In this document: positions 1 to 9,892 of the stretch, one piece after another
Layout of the letters: each line of letters opens with the position of its first letter
Position numbering within the stretch: the first letter of the stretch is position 1
Source of the DNA: Chryseobacterium sp. E1
GTDB lineage: Bacteria; Bacteroidota; Bacteroidia; Flavobacteriales; Weeksellaceae
DNA: 64,000 nucleotides
Assembly (NCBI GenBank): GCA_019203745.1
Contig: CP078104.1
Span: 1,390,501 to 1,454,500 of the forward strand
Direction: 5' to 3'
The notes under the pieces: model-generated
Databases searched by the model: none
What the model was told of the DNA's origin: nothing
What the model saw: only the letters and a program-made list of their open reading frames with translations
Program-made: the position numbers and the translations under genes

Positions 1-627
1 TTTAAGAATGGCACTGTACTCATTTCCCAGGATATCTTTACTGGTTTGAACTTTGATAAAGTCTGAACTGAAAATTCTTTCCAGCTTTTCTGCCGTTTCA
101 TCTTCCACCGTGGCAATGGTAAGATATGAAAGTCTTTCCATTGCTACTTCTTCAGCGTGACAAGGTCCTGCAATAACGGCCTGATTTCTGAAACCAATCT
201 TGAATTCATCACGCAGATAATGGGCTACCACATCATTTACTTTAGGAATAATTCCTTTAATTGCCGAAACAAAGATTTTGTCTGAATAGTCGCAAGTCAT
301 TTTATCCAGGGTATCAGACAGGTAAATGGATGGTGTTGCTAAAACGATTACATCACAGGCGGAAACCAATTCATTGATATCCGTTGTCAGTTTTAAACTT
401 TTAAGATTAAAATGAGCAGCGGTAAGATAGGTCGGGTTGTGACCTCTGAGCTCAATAGCTCCTTTTACAAATTCACTTCTTACACACCAGTGTACTACTT
501 TACAGTTTTCAACAAGCATTTTTACAATAGCGGTTGCAAAACTTCCGCTTCCTACTACCCCTACAGAAACATCGCTTTTACTCTTTTTGGGATTCGAAGA
601 TTCTGAAATTGTTTTCTTTTTAGCCAT
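1..627 (-). CDS. gpsA: NAD(P)-dependent glycerol-3-phosphate dehydrogenase (5' part; runs off the left edge)
   Basis: This enzyme reduces dihydroxyacetone phosphate to sn-glycerol-3-phosphate for phospholipid synthesis in the cytoplasm. The frame is open from the ATG at 627 to the window edge, about 209 residues, and covers most of the N-terminal Rossmann domain. The nucleotide-binding motif VGVVGSGSFA starts at residue 22, and the family motifs ATPSIYL, SAIKGI and AGPCHAEEV follow in order. A lysine- and serine-rich extension of about 20 residues precedes the Rossmann fold. The C-terminal helical domain lies outside the window. No frameshift is seen in the visible part. Family assignment is secure. 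Confidence 0.93.
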   Translation of the reverse strand, partial: MAKKKTISESSNPKKSKSDVSVGVVGSGSFATAIVKMLVENCKVVHWCVRSEFVKGAIELRGHNPTYLTAAHFNLKSLKLTTDINELVSACDVIVLATPSIYLSDTLDKMTCDYSDKIFVSAIKGIIPKVNDVVAHYLRDEFKIGFRNQAVIAGPCHAEEVAMERLSYLTIATVEDETAEKLERIFSSDFIKVQTSKDILGNEYSAILK

Positions 628-850
628 AATTGGAATGTGAACTGCAAATATATTAAACAAAGATTTAACGGGAGGTTTTGAGGACATGATAAAAAGTTTT
701 TTTGAAAAAATTAACACCTCTGCACAATTAAATATCTAATTCAGCGTTTGATACAGAAAAAACTGAATTTTCATTAAGAATATCCTCCATTGTTTATTTT
801 TAATTAAATTTACAGCCCTAAAACCGTTTTAAAATTTTAAGAGAAGAAAT

Positions 851-1879
851 ATGAAAAAATTTCTAAACAGCAAGAAGAACGTAAACATTCTCCTGGGAGG
901 ACTTTTACTAGTAGTTTTTGCTCAAGGTATCTTTATTGCCAAACTTTTTTCTGAAAAGGATGACAAAAACTATGAGGTAAACCTTGTCAAAATAAACACT
1001 GAAAAAGACAGTGTAGATTATTTGAAAATGAAAACCGATCTCACTTTGGTGGATCAGACCGTAGGTCAGCTGAATTCTTTCCTTAAATCCAAGGATATTT
1101 CCAATGAAAAACTGATGATGCTCGATCAGGACAGTATTTCAAATTCCATTTATCTATCCAAACAAGCCAACCGATACAGCCAGTATCTGATGGATCTTCA
1201 GAAAAAACTGATGCAGGTACCATTGGGAATGCCTACAGACGGATATATTTCATCCAATTTCGGAATAAGAAAAAATCCTATCCCATTTAAAACCGTGTAC
1301 GCTTCCGTAAGGTCAGGTACTGTGGCTGAGGTAAAACCAGTGGCAACAGCAGCTCCAAAACCTGAAGTAAAAGCTGAACCTGTAGAAAAAATTGTTGAAC
1401 TTACAGACAGCTATGGCAATAAAAGAGAAGTAAAAGTAATGGTGACTCCCAAAGCGGCACCGGTTGCTTCTGCTCCTGCGACATCCGCTGTGACTAAAAC
1501 TGTTGCAGTAAATGGTTCTAAAGCAGTTCCCGCTGAAAAAAACAATCCACCTGCTGAAGCAGACCAGATGCAGTTTCACAAAGGGCTTGATATAGCAGTT
1601 GCGTATGGCTCTGATGTAAGAGCTGCTGCTGCAGGAACAGTCATTTTCTCAGGCCAGAAAGGCGGCTATGGAAATTGTGTGATCGTTTCTCACGGAAACG
1701 GACTTGCTACTTTATACGGACATTTATCTCAACTTGTTTCTAAGGTGAATGATAAAGTGAAAGTAGGCCAGGTTATTGCAAAATCCGGTAATTCCGGACG
1801 TTCTACAGGGCCGCATCTTCATTATGAAGTACACAAAAACAATACACCGGTGAATCCGAAATTGTTTATGAATCTATAA
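851..1879 (+). CDS. Membrane-anchored M23 family (LytM-type) metalloendopeptidase
   Basis: A 342-residue protein with one N-terminal membrane segment (about residues 12-30), a helical stretch, a low-complexity Ala/Pro/Val/Lys linker (about 155-235) and a C-terminal M23 peptidase domain. The zinc and catalytic signatures are complete: HKGLD (H243, D247) and the closing HLH (H322, H324) inside TGPHLHYEV. Enzymes of this fold cleave peptide cross-links of peptidoglycan; the anchor places the domain outside the inner membrane. It stands alone and is followed directly by a strong terminator. The frame is intact. Whether the substrate is glycine bridges or stem peptides cannot be told from sequence. 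Confidence 0.9.
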   Translation: MKKFLNSKKNVNILLGGLLLVVFAQGIFIAKLFSEKDDKNYEVNLVKINTEKDSVDYLKMKTDLTLVDQTVGQLNSFLKSKDISNEKLMMLDQDSISNSIYLSKQANRYSQYLMDLQKKLMQVPLGMPTDGYISSNFGIRKNPIPFKTVYASVRSGTVAEVKPVATAAPKPEVKAEPVEKIVELTDSYGNKREVKVMVTPKAAPVASAPATSAVTKTVAVNGSKAVPAEKNNPPAEADQMQFHKGLDIAVAYGSDVRAAAAGTVIFSGQKGGYGNCVIVSHGNGLATLYGHLSQLVSKVNDKVKVGQVIAKSGNSGRSTGPHLHYEVHKNNTPVNPKLFMNL

Positions 1880-1882
1880 AGG

Positions 1883-1911
1883 AAAGCTGTCTCCGGTGAG
1901 ACAGCTTTTTA
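1883..1911 (+). terminator. Rho-independent terminator of the M23 peptidase gene
   Basis: The arms AAAGCTGTCTC and GAGACAGCTTT form a perfect stem around a short loop, followed by T residues, four bases after the stop codon. Confidence 0.85.
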
Positions 1912-1964
1912 CTTTAAGGCTTGGATCAAAATTGAATGCAGTTTCTGATCGGAATGATTACGCA

Positions 1965-2029
1965 ATTTTGGCTAAAGCCAACGGAAAACCTTTATAATGA
2001 AAGAGCGGGCTAAAGCCCGCTCCTATTGA
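1965..2029. repeat. Dispersed double-hairpin intergenic repeat, copy 1
   Basis: Two adjacent palindromes, TTGGCTAAAGCCAA and GAGCGGGCTAAAGCCCGCTC, followed by CTATTGA. The same pair in the same order recurs at 24530-24597, so this is a REP-like family and not just a local terminator. Confidence 0.75.
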
Positions 2030-2036
2030 ATTTCTG

Positions 2037-3207
2037 TTATTTTAAAATTTTAATCGTTCCTTTTGGGTGTACAAAAGTACCGTCTGGTCCTGCAATATTA
2101 GAATACACAATATTTTTATTGTAATCCTGAATATGAGTGACATTGAATTTCAGGTGAGGTTCATGCCAATATACCATAAAAACATTTCTGCCCACTTCTG
2201 TTGCTGTATATTCTACGGTATCCGTACTGTTTTTGAACTGCCTGCGGTTCCGGTAAAGGTCATTGTTTTATGATCTTTAAAATCCAGAACAAATTTAACG
2301 GTTCCAAAATCCACTTCAACTTGACGGCCAATTGCAGGATAAGGTGATTTTAAATCCCAGTTCATTTCACCTAAGAAAACTTTGGCTCCCATTTCCAGTT
2401 CTTCTTTTCCTGGTAGCTTAGGGTATTTTTAACCATGAAATCTACAATAGCAGATGAAGTTTTGTTTTCAGTTACTGCCTGTTTATAGTTTTCCAGATAG
2501 CTTTTCACAAAATCAAGAGATTGTGATGATGTAGACAATTCTGCAAAATGAGAAGGAATAACCTTTTCAGGCTTCAGGGCTTTCATCGCATCAATCTGCC
2601 CGATCCATTGATCAATAGCTTTTACATTCTGGGTATCAGCCATCCAGAGGTGAGAATCTACAGATACTGAAATTCCGCCTGCGATTGTTTTGATGGAAGG
2701 AATCCAAAGGAAACTGTGCGCAGGATCATCAGGATTCTGTTTAATCTCAATTTTGTTTCCTTCCAGGTCCGGGATGGCTGTTACAGCTTCGGGAATAATG
2801 ATTTCTGATGGAGCATCTGTCTTCAGCTGTGGTTTCCATACGGCTATCTTATCGTCTTTTGAAGCGGAAATAAGATAAGCAGTCTGCGCAGTTGAAATAA
2901 TCTTTGCGCCAGGGAAGGCTTTCTTAATCACATCCAGTCCAAAGTAAAAATCAGGATCACTATGAGAAATAAAGATGGTTTTAAGGTTTTTTCCGGTTGC
3001 TTTTATTTCTTTTACCAGTTCTTCTGCATACTGTTTCTGAAACTGGGCATCAATAAGAACAGCATCCTTATCTCCATAAATAATAGTAGAGGTGATCGGA
3101 AAGATAGCTTTGGTTCCGGGGTTGTATACTTTGACCTTCAGGTTTCCTGCAAATATGCTGACGAATCCTAAAACGGCGATCAACGATAATAACTTCTTCT
3201 TAAGCAT
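2037..3207 (-). CDS. Secreted MBL-fold metallo-hydrolase continuing into a MoaF-like domain (two frameshifts)
   Basis: The N-terminal 275 residues form a metallo-beta-lactamase fold protein with a signal peptide (LLSLIAVLGFVSIFAG). The usual HxHxDH is degenerate: the motif reads ISHSDPDFYFG, which keeps H and D but not the full pattern. The frame breaks near 2405 at an A-rich run. The next frame continues without a stop into EELEMGAKVFLGEMNWDLKS and then a MoaF-like beta-barrel, with motifs TVEYTATEVGRNVFMVYWHE and VYSNIAGPDGTF. A second break lies near 2240. Without the breaks this is one polypeptide of about 390 residues. It could instead be two adjacent genes, since short stand-alone MoaF-like proteins are common. 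The substrate is unknown. Confidence 0.65.
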
Positions 3208-3222
3208 TTTTGTTTATTTAAA

Positions 3223-3875
3223 TTAATAAGCTGCAGTGAAACGTTTACGGATGTGGTTATTCTGCTCCAGCTCATCCACCAAAGCCACTGCTACATCTTC
3301 TACAGAAAGACGGCTTCTTCCGTTCTCATCAAATACCGGAGTTTCCAGTGAAGTTCTGTATTGTCCTGTTCTTACTCCTACGTTAGCCTGATTCATTTCA
3401 ATAGCAGGGCTGAAGAATGTCCAGTCCAGGGTATTGTTTTCTTTGATCTTATTTAAATAATCTCTTGCGGCTGTTGCTCCCGGCTTGTATGCATCAGGGA
3501 AATCCGGTGTATCTACGATCTGTACGTTATCCGGTGTATAAAGGCTTCCTGCTCCTCCTACCACAATCAGTCTTTTCACTCCTGACTCTTCTACTGCTTT
3601 TTCAATATTTTCAGAACCGTTAAGGAAATCGTTATAAAGGTTTAGGTTTGTCCATCCTGCATTGAATGCGCTGATCACGGCATCACTCCCTTTTAAAGCT
3701 TCGGCTAATTCGCTTACATTATTAACGTCTACACTTTTTGCCGTTACATTTTCCTGTGTTTTTACCTTTAAGGCATCTCTTACCAAAGCTTCCACGGCAT
3801 ATCCTCTGTCTGCCAATTCTGTTACGATGTGTGCTCCTACAAATCCTGTGGCACCAATTACTGCTACTTTTTCAT
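3223..3875 (-). CDS. NmrA/SDR-type NAD(P)-binding protein (one frameshift near the start)
   Basis: Rossmann-fold protein of about 217 residues. After correcting the A run right behind the ATG at 3875, the N terminus reads VAVIGATGFVGAHIV, the GxxGxxG dinucleotide motif of atypical SDRs. The rest is intact and ends in SVEDVAVALVDELEQNNHIR, typical of NmrA-like/NAD(P)H-binding proteins. It lies downstream of the Rrf2 regulator gene, and a palindrome identical in design to the one in front of that regulator lies 19 bases upstream of its ATG (3894-3912). This suggests it is the regulator's target, probably in a redox or electrophile response. The substrate is unknown. Confidence 0.78.
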
Positions 3876-3893
3876 AATATCTTATTTTTAAAT

Positions 3894-3912
3894 TGTAATA
3901 AATTTTGTTACA
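3894..3912. promoter_or_regulatory. Putative Rrf2-family operator, site 1
   Basis: TGTAATAAATTTTGTTACA is a near-perfect 19-base palindrome just upstream of the NAD(P)-binding gene. It matches the site at 4376-4394 except at two bases, which look like reciprocal half-site variation. Confidence 0.7.
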
Positions 3913-3930
3913 TTTAGGTTTAAAAAAATT

Positions 3931-4340
3931 TTATTCGAACTGGTCAGCGAATTCCTGCAATGACTTATCTCCTAAAAAATTAACAACCAATTGATCTGTT
4001 TCTTCAAATAATGTATTTAAATGAATATTAATTTCTTTACCGACACTACAGGCCGGATTAGGGTTTTGATTTTTCTTTCCTAAAACTTCTGTATTTTTAC
4101 AGCCTTATAAATTTCAGAAATGGTGATCGCCACGGCATTTTTACCAAGCTGGCTGCCTCCGTCTTTTCCCTGTCTGCTGGTAATCAATCCTGCTTCTCTC
4201 AATACGCTGATTTCCTTTCGCACTATGACCGGGTTTACATTAATACTACCCGCTATCCAGTCAGAAGTGAGCCACTCCTGAGGACTTTTTGCCAATAAGG
4301 TCATAATATGTACTGCCGTAGCAAATCTTGTATTGTTCAT
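3931..4340 (-). CDS. Rrf2 family transcriptional regulator (one frameshift)
   Basis: About 136 residues. The N-terminal winged helix (RFATAVHIMTLLAKSP, then the recognition region VNPVIVRKEISVLREAGLI and the wing GKDGGSQLGK) is typical of the YwnA-like, non-iron-sulfur branch of Rrf2. The frame breaks near 4097; the corrected C-terminal half continues with NPACSVGKEINIHLNTLFEE and ends at 3931. Only one cysteine remains in the effector region, so it cannot hold a three-cysteine Fe-S cluster; it may be a thiol sensor. The operators in front of this gene and its neighbour suggest autoregulation. Confidence 0.82.
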
Positions 4341-4375
4341 TTTAATTACAGGACAAAGGTAAACATTTTTTCAAA

Positions 4376-4394
4376 TGTAACAAATTTTATTACA
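4376..4394. promoter_or_regulatory. Putative Rrf2-family operator, site 2 (autoregulatory)
   Basis: TGTAACAAATTTTATTACA, a 19-base palindrome 35 bases upstream of the Rrf2 start codon, is the partner of site 1. Confidence 0.7.
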
Positions 4395-4406
4395 GTTAAA
4401 TTTTTC

Positions 4407-5355
4407 TTAAAGGATCAATTTGTCCAGATCCAGAAGCAAATAATTAATGTTCTGATTGATGGTTCTGGTTGCAGACTGCATTTGATTGAGCATTGCAGCC
4501 CGGTTATGAAGGTCATCTGCCCTGTAGAAGCCACCGTCACTGAAAATAACCGACTGATCTGCAGCTGATTTATTATCATCAAACTGATAATGCAGCCATC
4601 TTTCTTTCATATTACCGATAATAGAACGCTCTTCCCTGTTGGAAAATTTCTTCTCAGTATACATATACCAGATGAATGGCGGAAAGTTGGGAGATTCTAA
4701 TTTTTCTCTCCAGACATCTCTCAGAAGGTTTCGCTGATGGATAAATTCTACTTTTTTTCCTTTCGGGTTAAGAGTTGCCAAACCAAAACCTGCTCCCAAA
4801 ACCCCTCCGCTGATGTCGATAGCATTACTCCAACCCTCATCCTTTACGATTCCGCCTGCTATAGAAGCGGCTGCTCCTGCAATGATGGAGTATAGAATCA
4901 TCTTATTATTTCTTGAAGTGTTGAGGTTATCCACATAATTTCCTATCTGGGCTACCCTTTCCCCTTCACAATCAAATTCTGCCGCTACAGCATCCAGCTC
5001 GGTAAGGGCAATCGTAATTTTGCTGTTTATTTTTGTTTTAAGCTGCAAAACTTTGACCTGAGAGGCTAAAGAAGAGTCTTTTTAAGTTCCATAATATCAT
5101 GTACTTCATCCAGATTATCCAGCGCATTCAGGATCAGTATACTTTGGTCGGAAAAAATTTCTTTCAACTCTTTATTGGCAGCAAGAATAGAATCCGAATT
5201 GTAAGAAGGAAGCTTATTGGTATAATTGTATTTGAACGGTGCTTTGCAGTAACTGTCTTTAAGGGTAAGGATGTTCTGCTGAATCACCTGATTTTTTTAG
5301 AAACACAGGAAGTAAGCAAACCGAAAACGATAAAAAGGGAGAAAAGTTTTTTCAT
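4407..5355 (-). CDS. Uncharacterised lipoprotein with a central glycine-rich hydrophobic segment (two frameshifts)
   Basis: About 316 residues from the ATG at 5355. The N terminus MKKLFSLFIVFGLLTSC is a lipoprotein signal with lipobox LTSC, so the mature protein should be anchored through cysteine 17. Frame breaks at A runs near 5300 and 5060 split it into three readable pieces that join without a stop when corrected. A segment around MILYSIIAGAAASIAGGIV is hydrophobic and glycine-rich and could insert in a membrane; the rest is helical and charged. I do not recognise the family. It is separated from the FKBP gene by a hairpin and is probably monocistronic. Confidence 0.65.
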
Positions 5356-5445
5356 TCAAATCTTTTTTGTGTAATGGTGAATCATTTATCAGAATTCATT
5401 CGTCAGCTTTCATATAATTCATTAATACGAATATAAAACAAATAA

Positions 5446-5475
5446 AAAAATTTACCTGAATTCAGGTAAATTTTT
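5446..5475 (-). terminator. Hairpin terminator behind the FKBP gene
   Basis: Perfect 15-base inverted repeat with arms AAAAATTTACCTGAA and TTCAGGTAAATTTTT. The flanking A and T runs could let it act in both directions. Confidence 0.75.
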
Positions 5476-5494
5476 AATTTATTTTTAAGAAGGA

Positions 5495-5927
5495 TTATTT
5501 AATATCCAGCAGTTCAACTTCGAAAACAAGGGTGCTGTTAGGCCCGATCTCTTTGCTGATTTCCTGATCTCCGTAGGCTAAGTGCGGGGAATAATCAATC
5601 TCCATTTGCTCCCCACAGGCATTAACTGAAGAGCTTCCGTCCATCCGGAAATAACTCTGTTTAAAGGGAAAGATGCAGGTGTACCTCTTTTTACAGAGCT
5701 ATCGAATACTTTACCGGAAATAGTTGTTCCGTGGTAGTGGCATTTTACAGTAGATTTAGGACCTGGTTTTGCTCCGTCACCTTCTGTAATAATTTCATAC
5801 TGCAAGCCGCTTGGTAACTGCACAACGCTTTCTCTTTTACCATACTCTTCCATATATTCTTTACCGTCTTTCAGGTTCTTTTCGGCTAATTCTTTTTACG
5901 TTTAAATAACATATCTGCTACGCCCAT
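5495..5927 (-). CDS. FKBP-type peptidyl-prolyl cis-trans isomerase (two frameshifts)
   Basis: About 144 residues, cytoplasmic, with no signal peptide. The FKBP core is clear: LPSGLQYEII, VKCHYHGTTISGKVFDSS, the active-site ISGWTEALQLMPVGSKW, and after correction PPHLAYGD and NSTLVFEVELLDIK. Frame breaks lie in an A run near 5895 and a C run near 5586; both restore the known family when corrected. It catalyses proline isomerisation during folding. The start at 5927 gives MGVADMLFKRKKE, typical of the Chryseobacterium protein. Confidence 0.88.
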
Positions 5928-6173
5928 ATTATAATTTTTACAAAGATAATGCTTTTTGAGTTTAAGGTTAAGATTGACTTTAAATGTCTGATTGCCCATA
6001 CCTCATAATCAGATTAAGATTATATTTAATATCAATTATTTACATTAAAAATTCAGAAATAATATCTATTCCCCTTACATTTTGTCAACTCTTTTTCACT
6101 AAAATTCAAATAATTGTAATATTTGCTTAACGCAGATTCGAAACTTGGCGTTATAATTGGATTTAAAAACTAA

Positions 6174-7186
6174 ATGCCAAATCCAATAAAATATAATAAG
6201 AAGTTTGACGAGCTTAATGAAGAGGAAAAAGAGCTTCTGGAAATCAATAAAAAAACGATCGCTGATTTCGTAGAACAATCCCCATCCATAAGTGACGTTA
6301 ATTATGCTACCAGGAATGCTCATGCCAAAACCTATGCGGTAGCAAAAGGAAGATTCTGTGTTGATCCCAACATTCCTGAAACTCTGAAGATTTTCTTCGA
6401 TAAAGAAAAATTTGATCTGATGATAAGGTTTTCCAATGCCCAGCTGAAAATCCGGAATTCAAAAAAGATATCCCGGCCTATGGTTTTGCAGTACAGATCA
6501 AAGATGAAAACGGAGGGTTACTGGCCAATTACCCGTTGGTTAATTTTCCTTTATTTCCGGTAAATTCTGTTTCTACTTTCTTAAAGCTGTTTACTGCTGT
6601 CAACCGATTTTATATCAAGAAATGGAGCAGCTTATTTTCATTGGCCAGCCAGGTGATCAAAGTAATTCCATCGGTTTTAACAGGTTCATTTATCAGGAAT
6701 TCCTTAACACTGATCGGTAAAAGAAATGACTTTATCCTCTCTTTTGATTATCATTCTGTAGGTGCTTACCGTCTGGGAGACCATATGATGAAAATTAAAT
6801 TAAAACCAAGGTCTGTAGATAAAAATACAGGTAAAAAGCAAAATATTAAAAATGCGTTGAAAGATTATTTCCAGACACATGATTTCTCTGCTGACGTCCT
6901 TATTCAGCTCTGTTATGACCTGGAAAACCAACCTATCAACAAACTGAACGTGGAATGGAAAAATTCGCCTTTCATTAAAATCGGTGAAGTAAAAATTGAT
7001 AAAGGAGCATTATTGGATCCCCGTGATTGCAATAATGAGCTTCTTTCTTTCAATCCGTTTGAAAGTAAATCTATTTTTCAGCCTGTCGGAAAAATACAGA
7101 AACTGCGTGATGAAGCGTATAAAGTTTCTATGCAGACCAGGAGAAAGATCAATAAACTTTTACATGGGAAGAAGACCGAGTTGTAG
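6174..7186 (+). CDS. Catalase-like heme-domain protein (one frameshift)
   Basis: About 337 residues, shorter than a true catalase (about 480 or more). The N-terminal half has the catalase-family strand RNAHAKTYAVAKGRFCV and the turn LMIRFSNAQ. After a break at the A run near 6460 it continues KDIPAYGFAVQIKDENGG, then NYPLVNFPLFPVNS. The position corresponds to the region holding the distal heme-pocket residues in catalases, but I do not see the classic catalase RxxxxxxHxxxxxxR signature. This fits the 'catalase family protein' group that binds heme and may act on lipid hydroperoxides. Exact activity is not supported. Confidence 0.7.
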
Positions 7187-7371
7187 ATGGGGAATATTCA
7201 GAACAATTTAAATAATGATTAAACTGTTTAAGCTCTTCAATGGCTTTAAGCAAAAAAAGTTATTATTTTAAAAACTTTTGCCCACTTTAAGTAAGTTTAA
7301 AATGATACCGGAGATAGTTCAGATCAGGTGAAAATCAAAGATCTTCATAAAACCTATAACTTATTATACAT

Positions 7372-7402
7372 AAAAAGACTGTCCTTACAACAGTCCTTTT
7401 TT
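7372..7402 (-). terminator. Terminator of the DUF1348 gene
   Basis: GACTGT and ACAGTC form a stem between an A run and a T run, directly behind the stop codon at 7403 in the minus direction. Confidence 0.75.
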
Positions 7403-7814
7403 CTATCTGAATTTACGGTCTTCTTCGTTGATGGCCAGATCATTGATACTGGCATATCTTTTGCCATCAGTCCGTTTTCATCAAACTCCCAGTTTTCGTT
7501 TCCGTATGCTCTGAACCAATGACCGTCTTTTGTCTGGTATTCGTACTCAAAACGTACAGCAATGCGGTTGTCTGTGTGGGCCCAATATTCTTTTTAAGCC
7601 TATAATTCAGCTCTTTTTCCCATTTTCCCTGAAGGAAACTGACAATCTCTTCTCTTCCATTGACGAATGTGTCCCTGTTTCTCCACTCGCTGTCTATGGT
7701 ATATGCTTTTGAAACTTTTTCGGGATCCTGACTGTTCCAGGCATCTTCTGCCAGTTGAATTTTTGTTTTGCCGTTTCCAGGGTGAAAGGCGGCAGCGGAT
7801 GTTTTTGATCCATT
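7403..7814 (-). CDS. DUF1348 / nuclear transport factor 2-like protein (two frameshifts)
   Basis: About 138-150 residues. Readable blocks are [38 protein letters not shown], and after correction [20 protein letters not shown] and [15 protein letters not shown]. These match the DUF1348 family, small NTF2/SnoaL-fold proteins of unknown function. Breaks lie at an A run near 7588 and at AAAA near 7455. The ATG at 7814 is preceded by a short spacer to the TetR gene, which ends at 7836 on the same strand, so the two are probably one transcription unit. Confidence 0.8.
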
Positions 7815-7835
7815 ATTATGATATTAAATTGGTGA

Positions 7836-8341
7836 CTATTTTTTTGATTTTCCAATCAGCTCATTGGATCTGAAAAGCTGGCTTTCTATAATGCTGCTTT
7901 CAAAAAGCATATAGATATGATCGGAAAGCTCATCATTATCCAGTAATTCTAAAAAGAAGTTTCTGAGATCTGCTTTATGGGATTGAATAACGCTGAGGAT
8001 TTTGATATTGTCCATTGGAATCTCTGATAAAATATTCAGGAAGCTGCATCCCCGGAAGTTTTCCATTGCATTCATATGCACCAGAAAATCAAAAGCTTTG
8101 ATCGTTTTGGCTTTTGGTTCATTTTCATCTGCTAAAAAAGATTGAGCTCACTGAACCAATATTCATGTCTCACATTCAGAAATTCAACACATAAATCTTC
8201 TTTGGATTTAAAATACTGGTAAAAGCTGGCTCTGGCTACTTCTGCCTCAGAAATAATCTGATTGATTCCGGTAGAATTATAGCCTTGTCTGGCAAACAGT
8301 TGAAAGGTGGTTTCTATTATTCTTTCTCTTGGAGATTTCAT
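7836..8341 (-). CDS. TetR/AcrR family transcriptional regulator (one frameshift)
   Basis: About 168-180 residues. The N-terminal DNA-binding domain is clear: RERIIETTFQLFARQGYNST, then INQIISEAEVARASFYQYFK with the classic helix-turn-helix end. The break at a T run near 8130 precedes a helical ligand-binding domain (FRGCSFLNILSEIP and following). A palindrome of TetR type lies 45 bases upstream. It probably regulates itself and the downstream DUF1348 gene. Confidence 0.85.
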
Positions 8342-8385
8342 TTTATTTCATTTTATTGAACAAATGTATGAAAAAAATAAAACAT

Positions 8386-8399
8386 ACAGACCGATCTGT
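8386..8399. promoter_or_regulatory. Putative TetR operator
   Basis: ACAGACCGATCTGT is a palindrome with mismatches only at the central positions, 45 bases upstream of the TetR gene. Sites of the ACAGA...TCTGT design are common for TetR/AcrR proteins. Confidence 0.6.
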
Positions 8400-8711
8400 C
8401 TATTTTTATTTTGAAAATATTTTTGAGAATGTTTTGGAAAAACGCAAAGTCGCTAGATTTATATAAAAATGATGCTTTAAGAACGCAAGGATTTATCTCC
8501 GATAAAATTTAATATCGCTAATAACTAATAAGCATTCTTACTGAAAATCTTATAGGTTTTGATTCTCATCGTCTCAAACCTATAAGGTTTATATCTTAGT
8601 TTTACATCTCAAATTTAACGTTTCTGAAAATCTCACATTGAACGAAGTCGGAATATTCTTATTCGCTAAAAACATCATTAATATTAATAATCGTTAGCGC
8701 CTTTTTCCAAC
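8400..8711. repeat. Gene-free stretch with dispersed repeat remnants
   Basis: No convincing gene. It holds a copy of the element GCAAGGATTTATCTCCGATA (8485-8516, second copy at 24426-24460) and a long hairpin at 8545-8590 with arms CTTATAGGTTT and AAACCTATAAG. A hairpin of the same style lies at 54415-54448. Confidence 0.55.
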
Positions 8712-8748
8712 AAAAAAAGCCTCCAGAAATAAATTCCAGAGGCTTTAT
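8712..8748 (-). terminator. Terminator of the ter operon
   Basis: AAAGCCTC pairs with GAGGCTTT around a loop of about 15 bases, just behind the terC stop codon. Confidence 0.8.
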
Positions 8749-8755
8749 AGTAATT

Positions 8756-9806
8756 TTAAATAAGATTATTTTTCTTCAAGTTCTTCTTTTTCTCTTCCTC
8801 TTTATCAGGGAAAACAATTGATAAAAGAACGGATATCACCAATACTCCACCTACAATTCCTAATGAAACAGGAGAAGGAATATGGATCCATGGTGCAATA
8901 AGCATTTTAACTCCGATGAAGGAAAGGATAATTGCTAATCCGTACGGAAGTTTGCTGAACATATGGATAAAGTTGGCCAATAAGAAATACAATGATCTTA
9001 ATCCTAAAATCGCAAAGATATTGGAGGTATAAAGGATGAAAGGATCATTTGAAATTGCAAAGATCGCCGGAATAGAGTCAACTGCGAAAAGTACGTCTGT
9101 AAACTCAATAACTCCCACCACAACCAAAAGCGGTGTTGCCATTTTGATTCCGTTCTGAATGGTGAAGAATTTATCTCCGTCATAGTTATCCGATACTTTC
9201 CAGAAACTTTTGATCAGCCTTGCTCCAGCCGTATTGCTGTAATCTTCGTCATCATCATCATCACCATCACCCCATGATTTGATTCCTGCATAGACAAGGA
9301 ATAATCCGAACAGCGTCATGACAACGTTGATTTTTACGGCTTCTCCGAAGATATTCATTTCAGGAAGATAGGTCAGATTAATCAAACCAACTCCTGCAAA
9401 AATAAATATCGCCCTGAAGATCAGCGCTCCGATGATTCCCCAGAAGAGGACTTTATGATGAAGGTATTTCGGAACCTTAAAAAATCCGAAAACAAGGATG
9501 AATACGAACAGGTTATCCACAGAAAGGGCCTTTTCAATCCAGTAGGCAGCCTGATACTGGGTAAATTTCTCTACTGCCAATGCATGACTTTCAGGAGATC
9601 CGTCGGTATTGAATACCCAATAAACTACTCCTGAGAATACCATAGACAGCGAGATCCATACGATAGACCAGATTGTCGCTTCTTTGGAAGAAACTTCGTG
9701 ACTTTTTTATTAAATACCCCTAAGTCCAGGAGCAGCATGATAACGACTGTTACCGCAAATCCCACACCAAACCAGGGTGCAGCTCTAAAATACTTTGTTG
9801 TTCCAC
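8756..9806 (-). CDS. terC: TerC family integral membrane protein (two frameshifts)
   Basis: About 350 residues with many membrane segments. The core is intact from 9643 down: YWIEKALSVDNLFVFILVFG, a FTDVLFAVDSIPAIFA block carrying the conserved acidic residues, and an Asp-rich loop (GDGDDDDDED). The N terminus needs two corrections (a G run near 9755 and an A run near 9708), giving MEQQ-like start, then VTVVIMLLLDLGVFNKKSHE. The start at 9806 is GTG as read. TerC/Alx proteins are linked to tellurite resistance, Mn homeostasis and metal loading of exported proteins. It is the last gene of the ter operon here. Confidence 0.88.
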
Positions 9807-9892
9807 TTGAGTTATGTTATTATATGATAAAAGCAATAGATGTACAGAGTACAAATATTGCTATTTTATTTACATTTCTGATTGATAACTGA

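Noticed and set aside
1313..1579. A minus-strand gene inside the M23 peptidase
   Set aside because: It is the reverse of a low-complexity Ala/Pro/Val linker with no homology or start context.
2037..7814. Calling the broken genes here pseudogenes
   Set aside because: Every break is a single-base change in a homopolymer and the flanking frames match conserved families end to end.
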